This document shows positions 41,172 to 51,667 of a DNA stretch of 64,000 nucleotides, piece by piece. The notes below the pieces were generated by a model. That model was not told the DNA's origin, did not search any database, and saw only the letters and a list, made by a program, of their open reading frames with translations. The translations under genes and the position numbers were made by a program. Numbering within the stretch: the stretch's first letter is position 1; the number at the start of each line of letters is the position of its first letter. Location of the stretch: positions 2,324-66,323 of the forward strand of contig NZ_CP046182.1 in NCBI RefSeq assembly GCF_012567545.1. The letters are read 5' to 3'. Origin of the DNA: Enterobacteriaceae endosymbiont of Donacia fulgens (GTDB lineage: Bacteria > Pseudomonadota > Gammaproteobacteria > Enterobacterales > Enterobacteriaceae).

Positions 41172-42716
41172 ATGAAAAAAAAAATTATTCTTTTTGATAC
41201 TACATTACGTGATGGAGAACAATCACTAAAATCTAATTTAAATACTAAAGAAAAAATAGAAATAGCATTATCTTTAGAAGAAATGGGTATTGATATTATT
41301 GAAGTTGGATTCCCAATTTCTTCTCCTAATGATTATCAAACTGCAAAAAAAATATCATATATTATAAAAAATAGTAAATTATGTGGTTTAGCAAGATGTA
41401 AAGAAAAAGATATAGATATGGTTTATAAATCATTAAAAAAATCCGATAATTTTAGAATTCATATTTTTTTAGCAACTTCTCCTATACACATTATTACAAA
41501 ATTAAAAACTACTTTAGATAAAGTAATAGAAAAAATATCATTTATGATAAAATATGCTCGTAAATATACTGATGATATCGAATTTTCTTGCGAAGATGGT
41601 AGTAGAACACCTATTAATGATTTATGTTTAGTTGTACAAGCAGCTATTAATGCAGGAGCAACAACGATTAATATACCAGATACAGTAGGTTATACATTTC
41701 CTCAAGAATATTATAATATAATTTCTTATTTAAAAAAAAAAGTAGATAATATAGATAAATGTATTATTTCAGTTCATACACATAATGATTTAGGAATGGC
41801 TGTAGGTAATGCTATTACTGCAATAAATGCAGGTGCAAGACAAATAGAAGGTACTATTAATGGGATAGGTGAAAGAGCCGGTAATTGTGCTTTAGAAGAA
41901 GTAATTATGGCTTTATATACAAGAAAAAAAAATATGCATTTTTATACTAATATAAATTATCAAAAAATATATCATACAAGTAAAATAGTAAGTAATATTT
42001 GTAATATTCCATTAGCTATACATAAAGCTATTGTAGGAAGTAATGCTTTTTCACATTCTTCTGGTATTCATCAAGATGGGATGATAAAAAATAAAAAAAC
42101 TTATGAAATATTAAATCCTAAAGATATAGGATTTAATAAAACTAAAATTAATCTTACTTCTAAATCAGGGAGAGCTGCAGTTAAATATCATATGAATTTA
42201 ATGGGATATAAAAAAAATACATATGATATTAATAAATTATATAATAAATTTATTAAATTAGCTGATAAAAAAGGACAAATTTTTAATTATGATTTAGAAT
42301 CATTAGCTTTTAATAGTAAAATAGAAAATAATACAGAATATTATTCATTAATATATTTTAATGTACAATCAAATTCTAATATATCTATTGCAACTATAAA
42401 ATTAAAATGTGGAGATTTAATAAAATTAGAAGCTTCAACAGGATTAGGACCAGTTGATGCAATATATAAAACAATAATTAGAATAACAAATTATGATATA
42501 AAATTTATTCAATATATTTTAACAACTAAAAATCATACTGAAGAATCAATTGGACAAGTTATTATCAAAATAAAATACAAAAAAAAAATTTTTCATGGTA
42601 TTGGTTTATCTAAAGATATTATAAAAGCTTCAATTATTTCTATTATTAATTGTCTTAATAATATTTGGAGATCTGATCAAGTACAAAAAAATATAATGAA
42701 AATTCATAAATTTTAA
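41172..42716 (+). CDS. leuA: 2-isopropylmalate synthase
   Basis: First committed step of leucine synthesis: joins 2-ketoisovalerate and acetyl-CoA. The catalytic TIM barrel begins with FDTTLRDGEQ at 8-17; the metal site is in HTHNDLGMAVGN near 203, followed by GIGERAGNC. SGIHQDG is near 300. The C-terminal leucine-binding regulatory domain is kept (514 residues against 523 in E. coli), so feedback inhibition is likely retained. A leader of 273 nt separates it from ribD; I find no leucine-rich leader peptide or attenuator. It heads leuABCD. Confidence 0.97.
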   Translation: MKKKIILFDTTLRDGEQSLKSNLNTKEKIEIALSLEEMGIDIIEVGFPISSPNDYQTAKKISYIIKNSKLCGLARCKEKDIDMVYKSLKKSDNFRIHIFLATSPIHIITKLKTTLDKVIEKISFMIKYARKYTDDIEFSCEDGSRTPINDLCLVVQAAINAGATTINIPDTVGYTFPQEYYNIISYLKKKVDNIDKCIISVHTHNDLGMAVGNAITAINAGARQIEGTINGIGERAGNCALEEVIMALYTRKKNMHFYTNINYQKIYHTSKIVSNICNIPLAIHKAIVGSNAFSHSSGIHQDGMIKNKKTYEILNPKDIGFNKTKINLTSKSGRAAVKYHMNLMGYKKNTYDINKLYNKFIKLADKKGQIFNYDLESLAFNSKIENNTEYYSLIYFNVQSNSNISIATIKLKCGDLIKLEASTGLGPVDAIYKTIIRITNYDIKFIQYILTTKNHTEESIGQVIIKIKYKKKIFHGIGLSKDIIKASIISIINCLNNIWRSDQVQKNIMKIHKF

Positions 42717-42733
42717 AATTTTAAGGAATAATA

Positions 42734-43825
42734 ATGTCAGATATATTTAAAATAGCTATTTTACCTGGAGATGGTATAGGTCCAGAAATTATGAAACAAG
42801 CAATAAAAATATTAGAAAAAATAAAAAAATATATAACTAAAAAAATAGTTATTGATACCTATGATATAGGGGGGGCTGCTATAAATATATATGGTAATCC
42901 ATTACCTAAAAAAACATTATATGGTTGTGAAAAATCTAATGCTATATTATTTGGATCTGTAGGAGGTCCTGAGTGGGATTACTTACCTTTACATAAAAGA
43001 CCAGAAAAAGGATCATTACTAAAATTAAGAAAACATTTTAATTTATTTGCAAATATACGTCCTACCTTTTTTTATAAAGATTTAAGTATTTTAAGTCCTT
43101 TAAAAGAAAAAATTTTATATAAAGGTTTTGATATTATTTGTATTAGAGAATTAACAGGAGGTATATATTTTGGTCTTCCAAATGGAAGAAAAGGTAAAGG
43201 TATAGATGAATATGCATTTGATACTGAAATATATTCAAGATTTGAAATAGAAAGAATTGCACATATAGCTTTTAATATAGCTTTAAAAAGAAAAAAAAAA
43301 ATATGTTCTATTGATAAAGCTAATGTTTTAAATACATCAATATTATGGCGTGAAGTTTTAACAGATATATCAAAAAAATATATATCAGTAAAATTAGATC
43401 ATATGTATATTGATAATGCCGTGATGCAATTAATGAAAAATCCTTCACAATTTGATGTTATATTATGTCCAAATTTATTTGGAGATATTATATCTGATCA
43501 ATGTGCTATGATTTCTGGATCAATAGGTAATTTACCTTCAGCTAGTTTTAATCAAAATTATTTTGGTTTATATGAACCAGCAGGAGGTTCTGCTCCTAAT
43601 ATTGCTGGTAAAAATATAGCCAATCCTATAGCACAAATATTATCATTAGCGATGTTAATTGAATATTCTTTAAAAGAAAAAAATGTATCTCAAAAAATTA
43701 AAAATGCTATTAAAAAAATATTAAATATAGGTTATAGAACAAAAGATTTATCTACAAATAGTATAAATGAAAAAATAATTACAACTGATGATATGGGAAC
43801 ATTAATTATGGAAAATATTATTTAA
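42734..43825 (+). CDS. leuB: 3-isopropylmalate dehydrogenase
   Basis: NAD-dependent oxidation and decarboxylation of 3-isopropylmalate, third step of leucine synthesis. It has 363 residues, as in E. coli. Visible are [12 protein letters not shown] at the N terminus, SVGGPEWD near 75, [13 protein letters not shown] near 96, [11 protein letters not shown] near 139, and the metal and NAD regions [17 protein letters not shown] near 249 and [18 protein letters not shown] near 278. An AAGGA Shine-Dalgarno sequence stands before the ATG; spacing to leuA is 17 nt. Confidence 0.98.
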   Translation: MSDIFKIAILPGDGIGPEIMKQAIKILEKIKKYITKKIVIDTYDIGGAAINIYGNPLPKKTLYGCEKSNAILFGSVGGPEWDYLPLHKRPEKGSLLKLRKHFNLFANIRPTFFYKDLSILSPLKEKILYKGFDIICIRELTGGIYFGLPNGRKGKGIDEYAFDTEIYSRFEIERIAHIAFNIALKRKKKICSIDKANVLNTSILWREVLTDISKKYISVKLDHMYIDNAVMQLMKNPSQFDVILCPNLFGDIISDQCAMISGSIGNLPSASFNQNYFGLYEPAGGSAPNIAGKNIANPIAQILSLAMLIEYSLKEKNVSQKIKNAIKKILNIGYRTKDLSTNSINEKIITTDDMGTLIMENII

Positions 43826-43846
43826 TATATAAATAGGTATAAATAT

Positions 43847-45241
43847 ATGAGCAAAACATTATATGAAAAAATATATGATAAACATATTATTTGTAATTTA
43901 AAAAAAAATATCAATTTATTATATATTGATAGACATTTTATTCATGAAGTTACTTCACCTCAAGCATTTCAAGGATTAAGAGATAAAAATAGAAAAGTTT
44001 ATAGATCAAATAAAACTTTTGCAACTATGGATCATAATGTATCAACTAAAATAAAAGATATATCAGCATCTGGTTATATAGCTAAAAAACAAATGGAAAC
44101 ACTTATAAAAAATTGTAATGATTTTAATATTAAATTATATGATATTTATCATCCTTTACAAGGTATTGTACATGTTATAGGACCAGAACAAGGTATTACA
44201 TTACCTGGGATGATTATTGTATGTGGAGATTCACATACTTCTACTCATGGAGCATTTGGCGCTTTAGCTTTTGGTATTGGTACTTCAGAAGTAGAACATG
44301 TTTTAGCTACTCAAACTTTAAAACAAAATCTTTCTAAAAATATGTTAGTAAATATTACTGGTAATATACCTAAAAATATTACTGCAAAAGATATTATCTT
44401 ATCAATAATTAGGAAAATTGGTATTAGTGGAGGTAATGGATATATTATTGAATTTAGTGGTAATGTTATAAAAAAATTAAGTATGGAATCTAGAATGACA
44501 ATTTGTAATATGTCTATTGAAATGGGAGCTAAAGCAGGATTAATTGCACCTGATAATATAACTTTATCATATTTAAAAAATAAAAAATTCTCTCCTAAAG
44601 GAGAATTATGGATAAAAGCTTTAAAGTATTGGAAAACATTATATAGTGATAATAATGCTAAATTTGATAAAATTATAAATATAGATATCACCAATTTAAC
44701 TCCTCAAATTTCATGGGGTACTAATCCAGAACAAATAATTGGTATAAATGAAACTATTCCATTAATAAATTCTTATAAAAATGAAAATAAAAAAAAATTA
44801 GCTATAAAAGCTTTAAAATATATGGATTTACATGAAGGAACTAAATTAATTAATTTAAAAGTTAATAAAGTATTTATTGGTTCTTGTACAAATTCTAGAA
44901 TTGAAGATTTAAGATCTGCAGCAAAAATAGTTTTAGGAAAAAAAATTGCTTCTCATATTACTGCTCTAGTTGTACCAGGATCTAATATGGTAAAAAAACA
45001 AGCTGAAAAAGAAGGTTTAGATAAAATTTTTAAAAATGCTGGTTTTGAATGGAGATACTCAGGATGTTCTATGTGTTTAGCAATGAATGATGATAGATTA
45101 AATCCTGGAGAAAGATGTGCTTCTACTAGTAATAGAAATTTTGAAGGTCGTCAAGGACGTAATAGTAGAACTCATTTAGTTAGTCCTATTATAGCTGCAA
45201 TTACAGCTATATATGGTTATTTTATTAATATAAACTTATAA
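43847..45241 (+). CDS. leuC: 3-isopropylmalate dehydratase large subunit
   Basis: Large subunit of isopropylmalate isomerase, an aconitase-like [4Fe-4S] enzyme. The three cluster cysteines are visible: one in [11 protein letters not shown] near 345 and two in [10 protein letters not shown] near 405-412. [17 protein letters not shown] sequence ([20 protein letters not shown]) is near 128. It has 464 residues against 466 in E. coli. It lies 21 nt after leuB and 12 nt before leuD. Confidence 0.98.
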   Translation: MSKTLYEKIYDKHIICNLKKNINLLYIDRHFIHEVTSPQAFQGLRDKNRKVYRSNKTFATMDHNVSTKIKDISASGYIAKKQMETLIKNCNDFNIKLYDIYHPLQGIVHVIGPEQGITLPGMIIVCGDSHTSTHGAFGALAFGIGTSEVEHVLATQTLKQNLSKNMLVNITGNIPKNITAKDIILSIIRKIGISGGNGYIIEFSGNVIKKLSMESRMTICNMSIEMGAKAGLIAPDNITLSYLKNKKFSPKGELWIKALKYWKTLYSDNNAKFDKIINIDITNLTPQISWGTNPEQIIGINETIPLINSYKNENKKKLAIKALKYMDLHEGTKLINLKVNKVFIGSCTNSRIEDLRSAAKIVLGKKIASHITALVVPGSNMVKKQAEKEGLDKIFKNAGFEWRYSGCSMCLAMNDDRLNPGERCASTSNRNFEGRQGRNSRTHLVSPIIAAITAIYGYFININL

Positions 45242-45253
45242 TAAGAAATATTT

Positions 45254-45853
45254 ATGAATAAAAAATTACAATATAATGGTATTATAGTTCCTTTAAATAT
45301 ATCAAACATTGATACAGATGTGATTATACCAAAACAATTTTTACAAAAAAATAATAAAAAAGGATTTGGAAAATATTTATTTAATGATTGGAGATATTTA
45401 GATAATAAAAATAAAATCATTAATCCTGATTTTATTTTAAATAAAAAAGAATTTAAGAATTCAAAAATTTTATTAACTAGAGATAATTTTGGATGTGGTT
45501 CTTCTAGAGAACATGCACCATGGTCATTATTAGATTTTGGCTTTCATACTATTATTTCATCTAGTTATGCAGATATATTTTATAATAATGCAATTAATAA
45601 TAAATTATTATTAATTATTTTAAATAAAAAAATAATTGATAAATTATTTTTTATAATAAAAAAATCTCCTGGAATTTTTTGTTATATAGATTTATTTTAT
45701 AAAAAAATTACAATTGATAATCAATCTTTTTATTTTAAAATGAGTAATGATATAATTAATTTTATTACAAATGATTTAGATCAAATAGATTTAACAAAAA
45801 AATATTCTAAAGAAATTAATATTTTTGAAAAAACATATTTTAAATTTTTTTAA
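45254..45853 (+). CDS. leuD: 3-isopropylmalate dehydratase small subunit
   Basis: Small (swivel-domain) subunit of isopropylmalate isomerase. Visible are NIDTDVIIPKQFL near 19-31, the substrate-binding GCGSSREHAPWSL near 77-89 and SSYADIFYNNAINN near 102. It has 199 residues against 201 in E. coli. It closes the leucine operon, and adk follows after 17 nt, so adk may be transcribed with the leucine genes. Confidence 0.97.
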   Translation: MNKKLQYNGIIVPLNISNIDTDVIIPKQFLQKNNKKGFGKYLFNDWRYLDNKNKIINPDFILNKKEFKNSKILLTRDNFGCGSSREHAPWSLLDFGFHTIISSSYADIFYNNAINNKLLLIILNKKIIDKLFFIIKKSPGIFCYIDLFYKKITIDNQSFYFKMSNDIINFITNDLDQIDLTKKYSKEINIFEKTYFKFF

Positions 45854-45870
45854 AATGAGCATATTATTAA

Positions 45871-46542
45871 ATGCGTATAATATTATTAGGTCCTCCTGGA
45901 GTAGGTAAAGGAACTTATGCTAGATTTATATCTGAAAAATATAATTTACCTAATATTTCTATAGGTAATATGTTAAGAAATTATATATTAAATAATAAAC
46001 ATAATTTTTTAACTAAAAAAATAAAAAAATTTATTAAAAAAGGTATTATGGTTCCTGATGATATAATAATTAAAATTATTAAAAATAGATTATACAATAT
46101 TGATTGTAAAAAAGGTTTTTTATTAGATGGATATCCTAGAAATATTTTACAAGCTAATATTCTAAAAAAAGAAAATATAAAAATAAATATTATTTTAGAA
46201 TTTTATATACCAATTAATCAAATTATTAAAAGAATTATAGGTAGGAAAATACATCTACCTTCAGGTAGAACTTATCATATAATTTTTAATCCTCCAAAGA
46301 TAAAAAATAAAGATGATATAACAGGTGAAAAATTAATAACTAGAACAGATGATAATCTAATTACAGTAAAAAATCGTTTAAAAGAATATTTTAAACAAAC
46401 TAAACCATTAATTAAATATTATAATAAAGATTATTTAAAAAATAAAATTATTTATAAAAAGATTAATAATACATTATCTATTTTAGATGTAAAAAAAAAA
46501 ATAGATAATTTTTTACAAAAATTAAATAAAATAAAAAAATAG
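45871..46542 (+). CDS. adk: Adenylate kinase with altered AMP-site motif
   Basis: Interconverts ATP + AMP and 2 ADP. The P loop GPPGVGKGT is at 7-15, the essential arginines are in MLRNY (Arg36), DGYPRN and GRKIHLPSGR, and the LID domain is of the long zinc-free type. The family signature STGDMLR reads SIGNMLR at 30-36, so Thr31 and Asp33 are replaced by Ile and Asn. It has 223 residues against 214 in E. coli, with an extra Lys-rich C-terminal tail. Its neighbour in E. coli (htpG-adk-hemH) differs; here it is attached to leuD. Confidence 0.94.
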   Translation: MRIILLGPPGVGKGTYARFISEKYNLPNISIGNMLRNYILNNKHNFLTKKIKKFIKKGIMVPDDIIIKIIKNRLYNIDCKKGFLLDGYPRNILQANILKKENIKINIILEFYIPINQIIKRIIGRKIHLPSGRTYHIIFNPPKIKNKDDITGEKLITRTDDNLITVKNRLKEYFKQTKPLIKYYNKDYLKNKIIYKKINNTLSILDVKKKIDNFLQKLNKIKK

Positions 46543-46653
46543 TTTTTATTTTTTTAAATTTTAATTAAATTATAAAATTATAATAATTTGTTTATTTACT
46601 TTAATTTTGTTATTATTTATTAATTAATACTAATTAATATGGATTATCATTTA

Positions 46654-47532
46654 ATGTTTACCGGAAGTATTGTAGCACTTATAACTCCAATGGATATTAA
46701 AGGTAATCTTTGTAAAAAAAGTTTACAAAGACTTATTAAATATCATATTAATAGTGGTACAAAAGCAATTGTTATTATGGGAACAACAGGAGAAGCTGCT
46801 ACATTAACATATAATGAACATATAGATGTTATAATGTATGCATTAGATTTTTCAGAAAAAAAAATACCTATTATAGCTGGAACAGGATTTAATTCTACGT
46901 CTAAAAGTATAAAAATAATATCTATTCTTGAAAATTCAGGAATTATAGGTTGTTTAAATATTACTCCTTATTATAATCGTCCTACACAAGAAGGTTTATA
47001 CCAACACTTTAAAGAAATTGCAAACAATACTAAATTACCACAAATATTATATAATGTTCCTTCAAGAACAGGATGTGATTTATTACCAAAAACAATTTAT
47101 AAATTATCAAAAATTAATAATATAGTAGGTATAAAAGAGGCTACTGGAGATTTATCTCGTGTAAATAAAATTAAAAATTTAATAAAAAAAAAATTTTTTT
47201 TAATTAGTGGAGATGATAAAACCTCTTTTGAATTTATGTTATTGGGTGGTGATGGTATTATATCTGTTACAGCTAATATTGTTGCATCAAAAATGAATAA
47301 ATTTTGTAATTATATAAAAGAAAAAAAAATTTATGAAGCAGAAAAAATTAATAAAGAACTAATTATATTACATAATCAATTATTTCTTGAATCTAATCCA
47401 ATACCCATAAAATGGGCAGTAAAAAGATTAGGATTAATTAAAAATGATAAAATGAGACTCCCTATGACACCACTCACAAGGTGTAATCAAAAAATTATAG
47501 AAAACACATTAAAGAAACTAAAATTAATATAA
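46654..47532 (+). CDS. dapA: 4-hydroxy-tetrahydrodipicolinate synthase
   Basis: Condenses pyruvate and aspartate semialdehyde, first step of the lysine/diaminopimelate branch. The Schiff-base Lys161 is in GIKEATG, Tyr133 in ILYNVPSRTG, and Thr44/Thr45 in GTTGEAATL. The frame is open from an ATG at 46639, but the ATG at 46654 gives MFTGSIVALITPM, the exact family start, and 292 residues, as in E. coli; neither has a clear Shine-Dalgarno sequence. Its 3' end overlaps the end of the convergent glyS by 9 nt. dapD and dapB are in the same window at separate sites. Confidence 0.96.
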   Translation: MFTGSIVALITPMDIKGNLCKKSLQRLIKYHINSGTKAIVIMGTTGEAATLTYNEHIDVIMYALDFSEKKIPIIAGTGFNSTSKSIKIISILENSGIIGCLNITPYYNRPTQEGLYQHFKEIANNTKLPQILYNVPSRTGCDLLPKTIYKLSKINNIVGIKEATGDLSRVNKIKNLIKKKFFLISGDDKTSFEFMLLGGDGIISVTANIVASKMNKFCNYIKEKKIYEAEKINKELIILHNQLFLESNPIPIKWAVKRLGLIKNDKMRLPMTPLTRCNQKIIENTLKKLKLI

Positions 47533-49599
47533 ATCAACAATATTAGTTACTATTGATAGATATACTTTTATATGATATAGAATTAAAACTCTATTTTTTT
47601 TAAATTGATTATCTTGATGATTAATTATTACTTTTTTAAAAAAATTATTAACAGGATAATATAGTTCAGATAATATTAATAATATATTATAATATTCATT
47701 ATTTTTAATTTTTAATTTTAAAATTTTAGATAATTTAATAATATATCTGAATAAAATAATTTCTTCTTTATCTTTTAAAAGAGAAGTATTAATTTGGTTA
47801 TTTATATTTATATATTTTTTATTTTTTAATAAAATATTATTTATTCTTTTATAAGTAAAAATTAAAAAATTACTTTGTTTTTTTTCATTTTTAAGAAATA
47901 AATTTAATGCTTTTATTTTATAATCTAAAACTAATAAATCATCTATTTGATTATTTAAAATAGAATTAATAATATTTTTTTTATATCCTAATGATATATA
48001 CCAATTTTTACATCTTTTTTTTATAAAAAATAATATTTCTTTTAATATTTTTTTTTTATTAATAAGATTTTTTTTATATAAAAAAAGATTAAAATTAATT
48101 AATTTAATTAAATTAATTTGTATTTTTTTTTCTATAATAATTCTTATTATAATTAATGTTACGTATTTTAAAGAAAATGGATCTTTATCTCCTGTTGGTA
48201 TTAATGATATACTAAACATTCCTACTATAGTATCTATTTTATCTGCAATAAATAAAACACAAGAAACTATATTTTTAGGTATAAAATTATTTTTTTTATA
48301 TTGATATTGATCTTTTATAGCTTGTGTTACATTTATATTTTCTTTATTATATTTTGCATAATACATCCCAATAATTCCTTGTAAATCAGGAAATTCATAA
48401 ACCATTTGTGTTGCTAAATCACATTTAGATAATTTACTTGCTCTGATACAATCTATAATATTAATATTTTGAATAATTTTTTTTGCTATATATTGAGATA
48501 TTTTTTCTATTCTTATAGTTTTTTCAAATAAATTACCTAAATTTTTTTGAAAAATAATATTTTTTAATTTATTTAAATATTGTTCAAATTTTATTTTTAA
48601 ATCATTTTCAAAAAAAAATTGAATATCTTTAAATCTTGATTTAATTACTTGTTCATTATTATTAATAATTCTTTCATTATTATCTGTTTGAATATTTATT
48701 AATATAATAAAATTAGATAATAAATTATTTTTTTTATCGTATAAAGGAATATATTTTTGATATTTAATCATCACATATGATAATATTTCCGATGGTAGTT
48801 TTAAGAATTTTTTATTAAATTTTCCTATTAATAATACAGGCCATTCAACCATACAAGATAATTCTTCTAAAAAAATTTCATTTATTTTAATAATTGCATG
48901 TAATTTATTTGCTATTTTTTTTATTTTATTAAAAATAATATTTTTTCTTTTAACATAATCAACAATTATTTTTCCTTTTTCAAATAATAATTTTTCATAT
49001 TCTTCTGAATTTTTCAAAACTATTTTTTTTTGACACATAAACCTATGTCCTTGAATAATATTATTTGATTTAAGATTTAATATTTTTTTTTTAATATTTT
49101 TTTTTCCTAAAACTAATACAATATTTCTTATTGGTCTAATAAATTTAAAAATATTTTCATTCCAATACATAAAATTAGGAATAGAAATAATATTTTTTAA
49201 AGTATTAATTATCATTTTTGATAATAAATGTTTAATATGTAATCCTTTTATTATTTTTTTATAAAAAATATATTTATTTTTATAAAAAATATTTTTAATA
49301 TCTTTAATATTATATTTTTTCATCCAATATTGGACTATTTTATTCTCCAAAATATTTTTTTCGTTAGAAATAAAAGGACCTTTGATATTAAAAAAATGAT
49401 TAGATTGTATTATTTTTATAAAATATATTTGTAATGCAATACGTCTAGAAGTAAAAAAACATTTTATTATTTTATATTCAAAATAATTTTTTTTTAATTC
49501 ATTTTTAAAATTTTTTAAAATTATTTGAGATATTTTTAATAAATAATTTGAAGGTATTTCTTCTATACCAATTTCTAATAATAATATATTATTATACAT
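47524..49599 (-). CDS. glyS: Glycyl-tRNA synthetase beta subunit
   Basis: Beta chain of the tetrameric (alpha2 beta2) bacterial glycyl-tRNA synthetase, needed for tRNA recognition. The 691 residues compare with 689 in E. coli. The family is recognised from LLEIGIEEIPSNYL near 6-19, TSRRIALQI near 50, GHRFM near 185, EFPDLQGIIGMYYAK near 400-414 and the conserved stretch DKIDTIVGMFSISLIPTGDKDPFSLKY, split over about 446-472. The C-terminal part is very AT-driven in composition. It follows glyQ by 29 nt. Confidence 0.94.
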   Translation of the reverse strand: MYNNILLLEIGIEEIPSNYLLKISQIILKNFKNELKKNYFEYKIIKCFFTSRRIALQIYFIKIIQSNHFFNIKGPFISNEKNILENKIVQYWMKKYNIKDIKNIFYKNKYIFYKKIIKGLHIKHLLSKMIINTLKNIISIPNFMYWNENIFKFIRPIRNIVLVLGKKNIKKKILNLKSNNIIQGHRFMCQKKIVLKNSEEYEKLLFEKGKIIVDYVKRKNIIFNKIKKIANKLHAIIKINEIFLEELSCMVEWPVLLIGKFNKKFLKLPSEILSYVMIKYQKYIPLYDKKNNLLSNFIILINIQTDNNERIINNNEQVIKSRFKDIQFFFENDLKIKFEQYLNKLKNIIFQKNLGNLFEKTIRIEKISQYIAKKIIQNINIIDCIRASKLSKCDLATQMVYEFPDLQGIIGMYYAKYNKENINVTQAIKDQYQYKKNNFIPKNIVSCVLFIADKIDTIVGMFSISLIPTGDKDPFSLKYVTLIIIRIIIEKKIQINLIKLINFNLFLYKKNLINKKKILKEILFFIKKRCKNWYISLGYKKNIINSILNNQIDDLLVLDYKIKALNLFLKNEKKQSNFLIFTYKRINNILLKNKKYININNQINTSLLKDKEEIILFRYIIKLSKILKLKIKNNEYYNILLILSELYYPVNNFFKKVIINHQDNQFKKNRVLILYHIKVYLSIVTNIVDLY

Positions 49600-49628
49600 A
49601 AGATTATATTACCTAATTAATAATTTTG

Positions 49629-50510
49629 TTATTTTATATAATTATAATATTTTGTAACAATTAATTTTGTCATATTACGTAATTTTAAAACATATCTTTG
49701 TCTTTCAGTATGAGATAAAAATCTACGTGCTTCTAATAAATTAAAACAATGAGATGCTTTTAAAAGTTTTTCATATGCAGGAAAAATTAATGGTTTTTCT
49801 AAATTTAATAAATAACTAATTTCTTCTTCATAATTTTGAAAACAATATATAATAAAATTAATATTTGTATGTTTAAAATTATAAACAGATTGTTCTTTTT
49901 CATTTACATAAAAAAAATCTTTATAAGTAATAAAATGATTTTTATCTTTATTCCATATTAAATCAAATATATTTTTTACATCTTGTATATGCATTGCTAA
50001 TCTTTCTAGTCCATAAGTAATTTCTCCTGTAATTGGATTACATAATATTCCTCCCATTTGTTGAAAATATGTAAACTGAGTTATTTCCATCCCATTTAAC
50101 CATATTTCCCATCCTATTCCATATGCACCTAATGTAGGATTTTCCCAATTATCACTGATAAAACAAAGATCATTATTTTTTAAATCTATTTTTAATTTTT
50201 CTAAAGATTTTAAATATAAAAATTGAATATTATTAGGAGGTGGTTTCATTATTACTTGAAACTGATAATATTGTTGTAATCTATTAGAATTTTTTCCATA
50301 TCGTCCATCAGATGGTCTTCTTGATAATTGTATATAAGCTAATTTAATTGGTTTTTTTCCTATTGCATATAAACATGTCATTGGATGTGATGTTGCAGCT
50401 CCAACTTCAGTATCAATAGATTGAATTATACTACAACCTTGTTTTGCCCAATAATTTTGTAAAATAAAAATCATTCCTTGAAATGTTTTTTCATTATTAA
50501 ATTCTTTCAT
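49629..50510 (-). CDS. glyQ: Glycyl-tRNA synthetase alpha subunit
   Basis: Catalytic alpha chain. Conserved blocks: [19 protein letters not shown] at the N terminus, [15 protein letters not shown], the motif 2-like [24 protein letters not shown], split over about 60-83, [16 protein letters not shown] and GLERLAM. The frame is open back to an ATG at 50591, which would add 27 Asn/Lys-rich residues unlike the family; the ATG at 50510 gives the E. coli-like start (293 residues, E. coli 303) and is chosen, though neither start has a good Shine-Dalgarno sequence. Confidence 0.95.
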   Translation of the reverse strand: MKEFNNEKTFQGMIFILQNYWAKQGCSIIQSIDTEVGAATSHPMTCLYAIGKKPIKLAYIQLSRRPSDGRYGKNSNRLQQYYQFQVIMKPPPNNIQFLYLKSLEKLKIDLKNNDLCFISDNWENPTLGAYGIGWEIWLNGMEITQFTYFQQMGGILCNPITGEITYGLERLAMHIQDVKNIFDLIWNKDKNHFITYKDFFYVNEKEQSVYNFKHTNINFIIYCFQNYEEEISYLLNLEKPLIFPAYEKLLKASHCFNLLEARRFLSHTERQRYVLKLRNMTKLIVTKYYNYIK

Positions 50511-50691
50511 TTTTTTAAATTTATTTAATTTTATTATTTTATTATAATAATATTTATTATTTTGAATAAAATATAAATTAAAATTTAACATATTTTTAAT
50601 AGAATAAAAATTAATGTTAAAATAATTTATTATTTTTAATATAAAAAATTTATAAAATTATAAAAATTTTTAATATGGATTAAATATAAAT

Positions 50692-51630
50692 ATGAATAAT
50701 ATATCTAAAAAAATTTCTTTTAAAAAAGAAAAAAATGAATATAATAAATTAATAACAAAAGCTACAAATTTAGCAATTTTATTATCTTTAACATTATTAA
50801 TATTAAAGTTATTAGCTTGGTGGCAAACTAAATCTATAAGTATGTTAGCTGCTTGTGTAGATTCTTTAGTAGATATTACATCTTCATCAACTAATTTATT
50901 AATTATATATTATTCTTTACAACCTGCTGATTTAGAACATACTTTTGGTCATGGTAAAGCTGAAGCATTATCTGCTTTAACACAAAGTATATTTATTTGT
51001 ATTACAGCAATATTTTTATTTTTAAATAGTTTAAAATATATATCTCATCCTACTAAATTACATTATCCGATTATTGGAATAATAGTTATTATAATTTCAT
51101 TTTTTTTAACTTTAATATTAGTAATTTTCCAAAAAAAAGTAATTGCTAAAACAAATAGTCAAGCTACTCATGCTGATATGATTCATTATGAATCTGATAT
51201 TTTAATTAATAGTGCAATTTTAATAGCTTTATTTCTAAATTTTTTTAATGTAAAACAGGCAGATTCTTTTATAGCATTAATTATAAGTATATTTATTTTT
51301 TTTAATGCTTTTAAAGTAGGTTATAAAGCAATACAATCTCTATTAGATAGATCTTTACCAGAACATGAAAAAAAAATTATAATAGATTTAATTACTTCTT
51401 GGCCAAGAGTAAAAGGAGCACATCAATTAAAAACAAGACAATCAGGTCCTACTCGTTTTATACAACTTCATTTAGTATTAGAAGATAATTTACCTTTATT
51501 AGAATCACATTCAATTGCAAAAAAAATAGAAAATGCTTTAAATAAAAAATTTCCTTATTCAGATATAATTATACATCAAGATCCATATTCTATCGTTTCT
51601 GAAAAATATAAAGGTTTTTTTAAAAATTAA
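50692..51630 (+). CDS. fieF: Cation-efflux pump FieF (YiiP)
   Basis: Proton-driven exporter of ferrous iron and zinc of the CDF family, in the inner membrane. Six hydrophobic helices and a cytoplasmic C-terminal domain are seen. The transport-site Asp residues are Asp57 and Asp61 in [11 protein letters not shown], and the other half-site is in [10 protein letters not shown] near 165. [22 protein letters not shown] and [10 protein letters not shown] are family blocks. It has 312 residues against 300 in E. coli; about 10 extra residues are N-terminal. The fieF-pfkA pair is as in E. coli. It is one of few transporters in the window. Confidence 0.95.
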   Translation: MNNISKKISFKKEKNEYNKLITKATNLAILLSLTLLILKLLAWWQTKSISMLAACVDSLVDITSSSTNLLIIYYSLQPADLEHTFGHGKAEALSALTQSIFICITAIFLFLNSLKYISHPTKLHYPIIGIIVIIISFFLTLILVIFQKKVIAKTNSQATHADMIHYESDILINSAILIALFLNFFNVKQADSFIALIISIFIFFNAFKVGYKAIQSLLDRSLPEHEKKIIIDLITSWPRVKGAHQLKTRQSGPTRFIQLHLVLEDNLPLLESHSIAKKIENALNKKFPYSDIIIHQDPYSIVSEKYKGFFKN

Positions 51631-51667
51631 TTTTATTAATAAAATATTATATATTTTGAGGTATCAA

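Noticed and set aside
44311..45420. Two minus-strand open frames across leuC and leuD
   Set aside because: Shadows of complete leuC and leuD; hydrophobic composition comes from AT-rich antisense reading.
50511..50591. 27-residue N-terminal extension of glyQ
   Set aside because: Asn/Lys/Tyr-rich residues not found in the family; the conserved protein begins at the ATG at 50510.
51656..51667. Upstream TTG start of pfkA
   Set aside because: The Shine-Dalgarno sequence overlaps it, and the ATG at 51668 gives the exact family N terminus.
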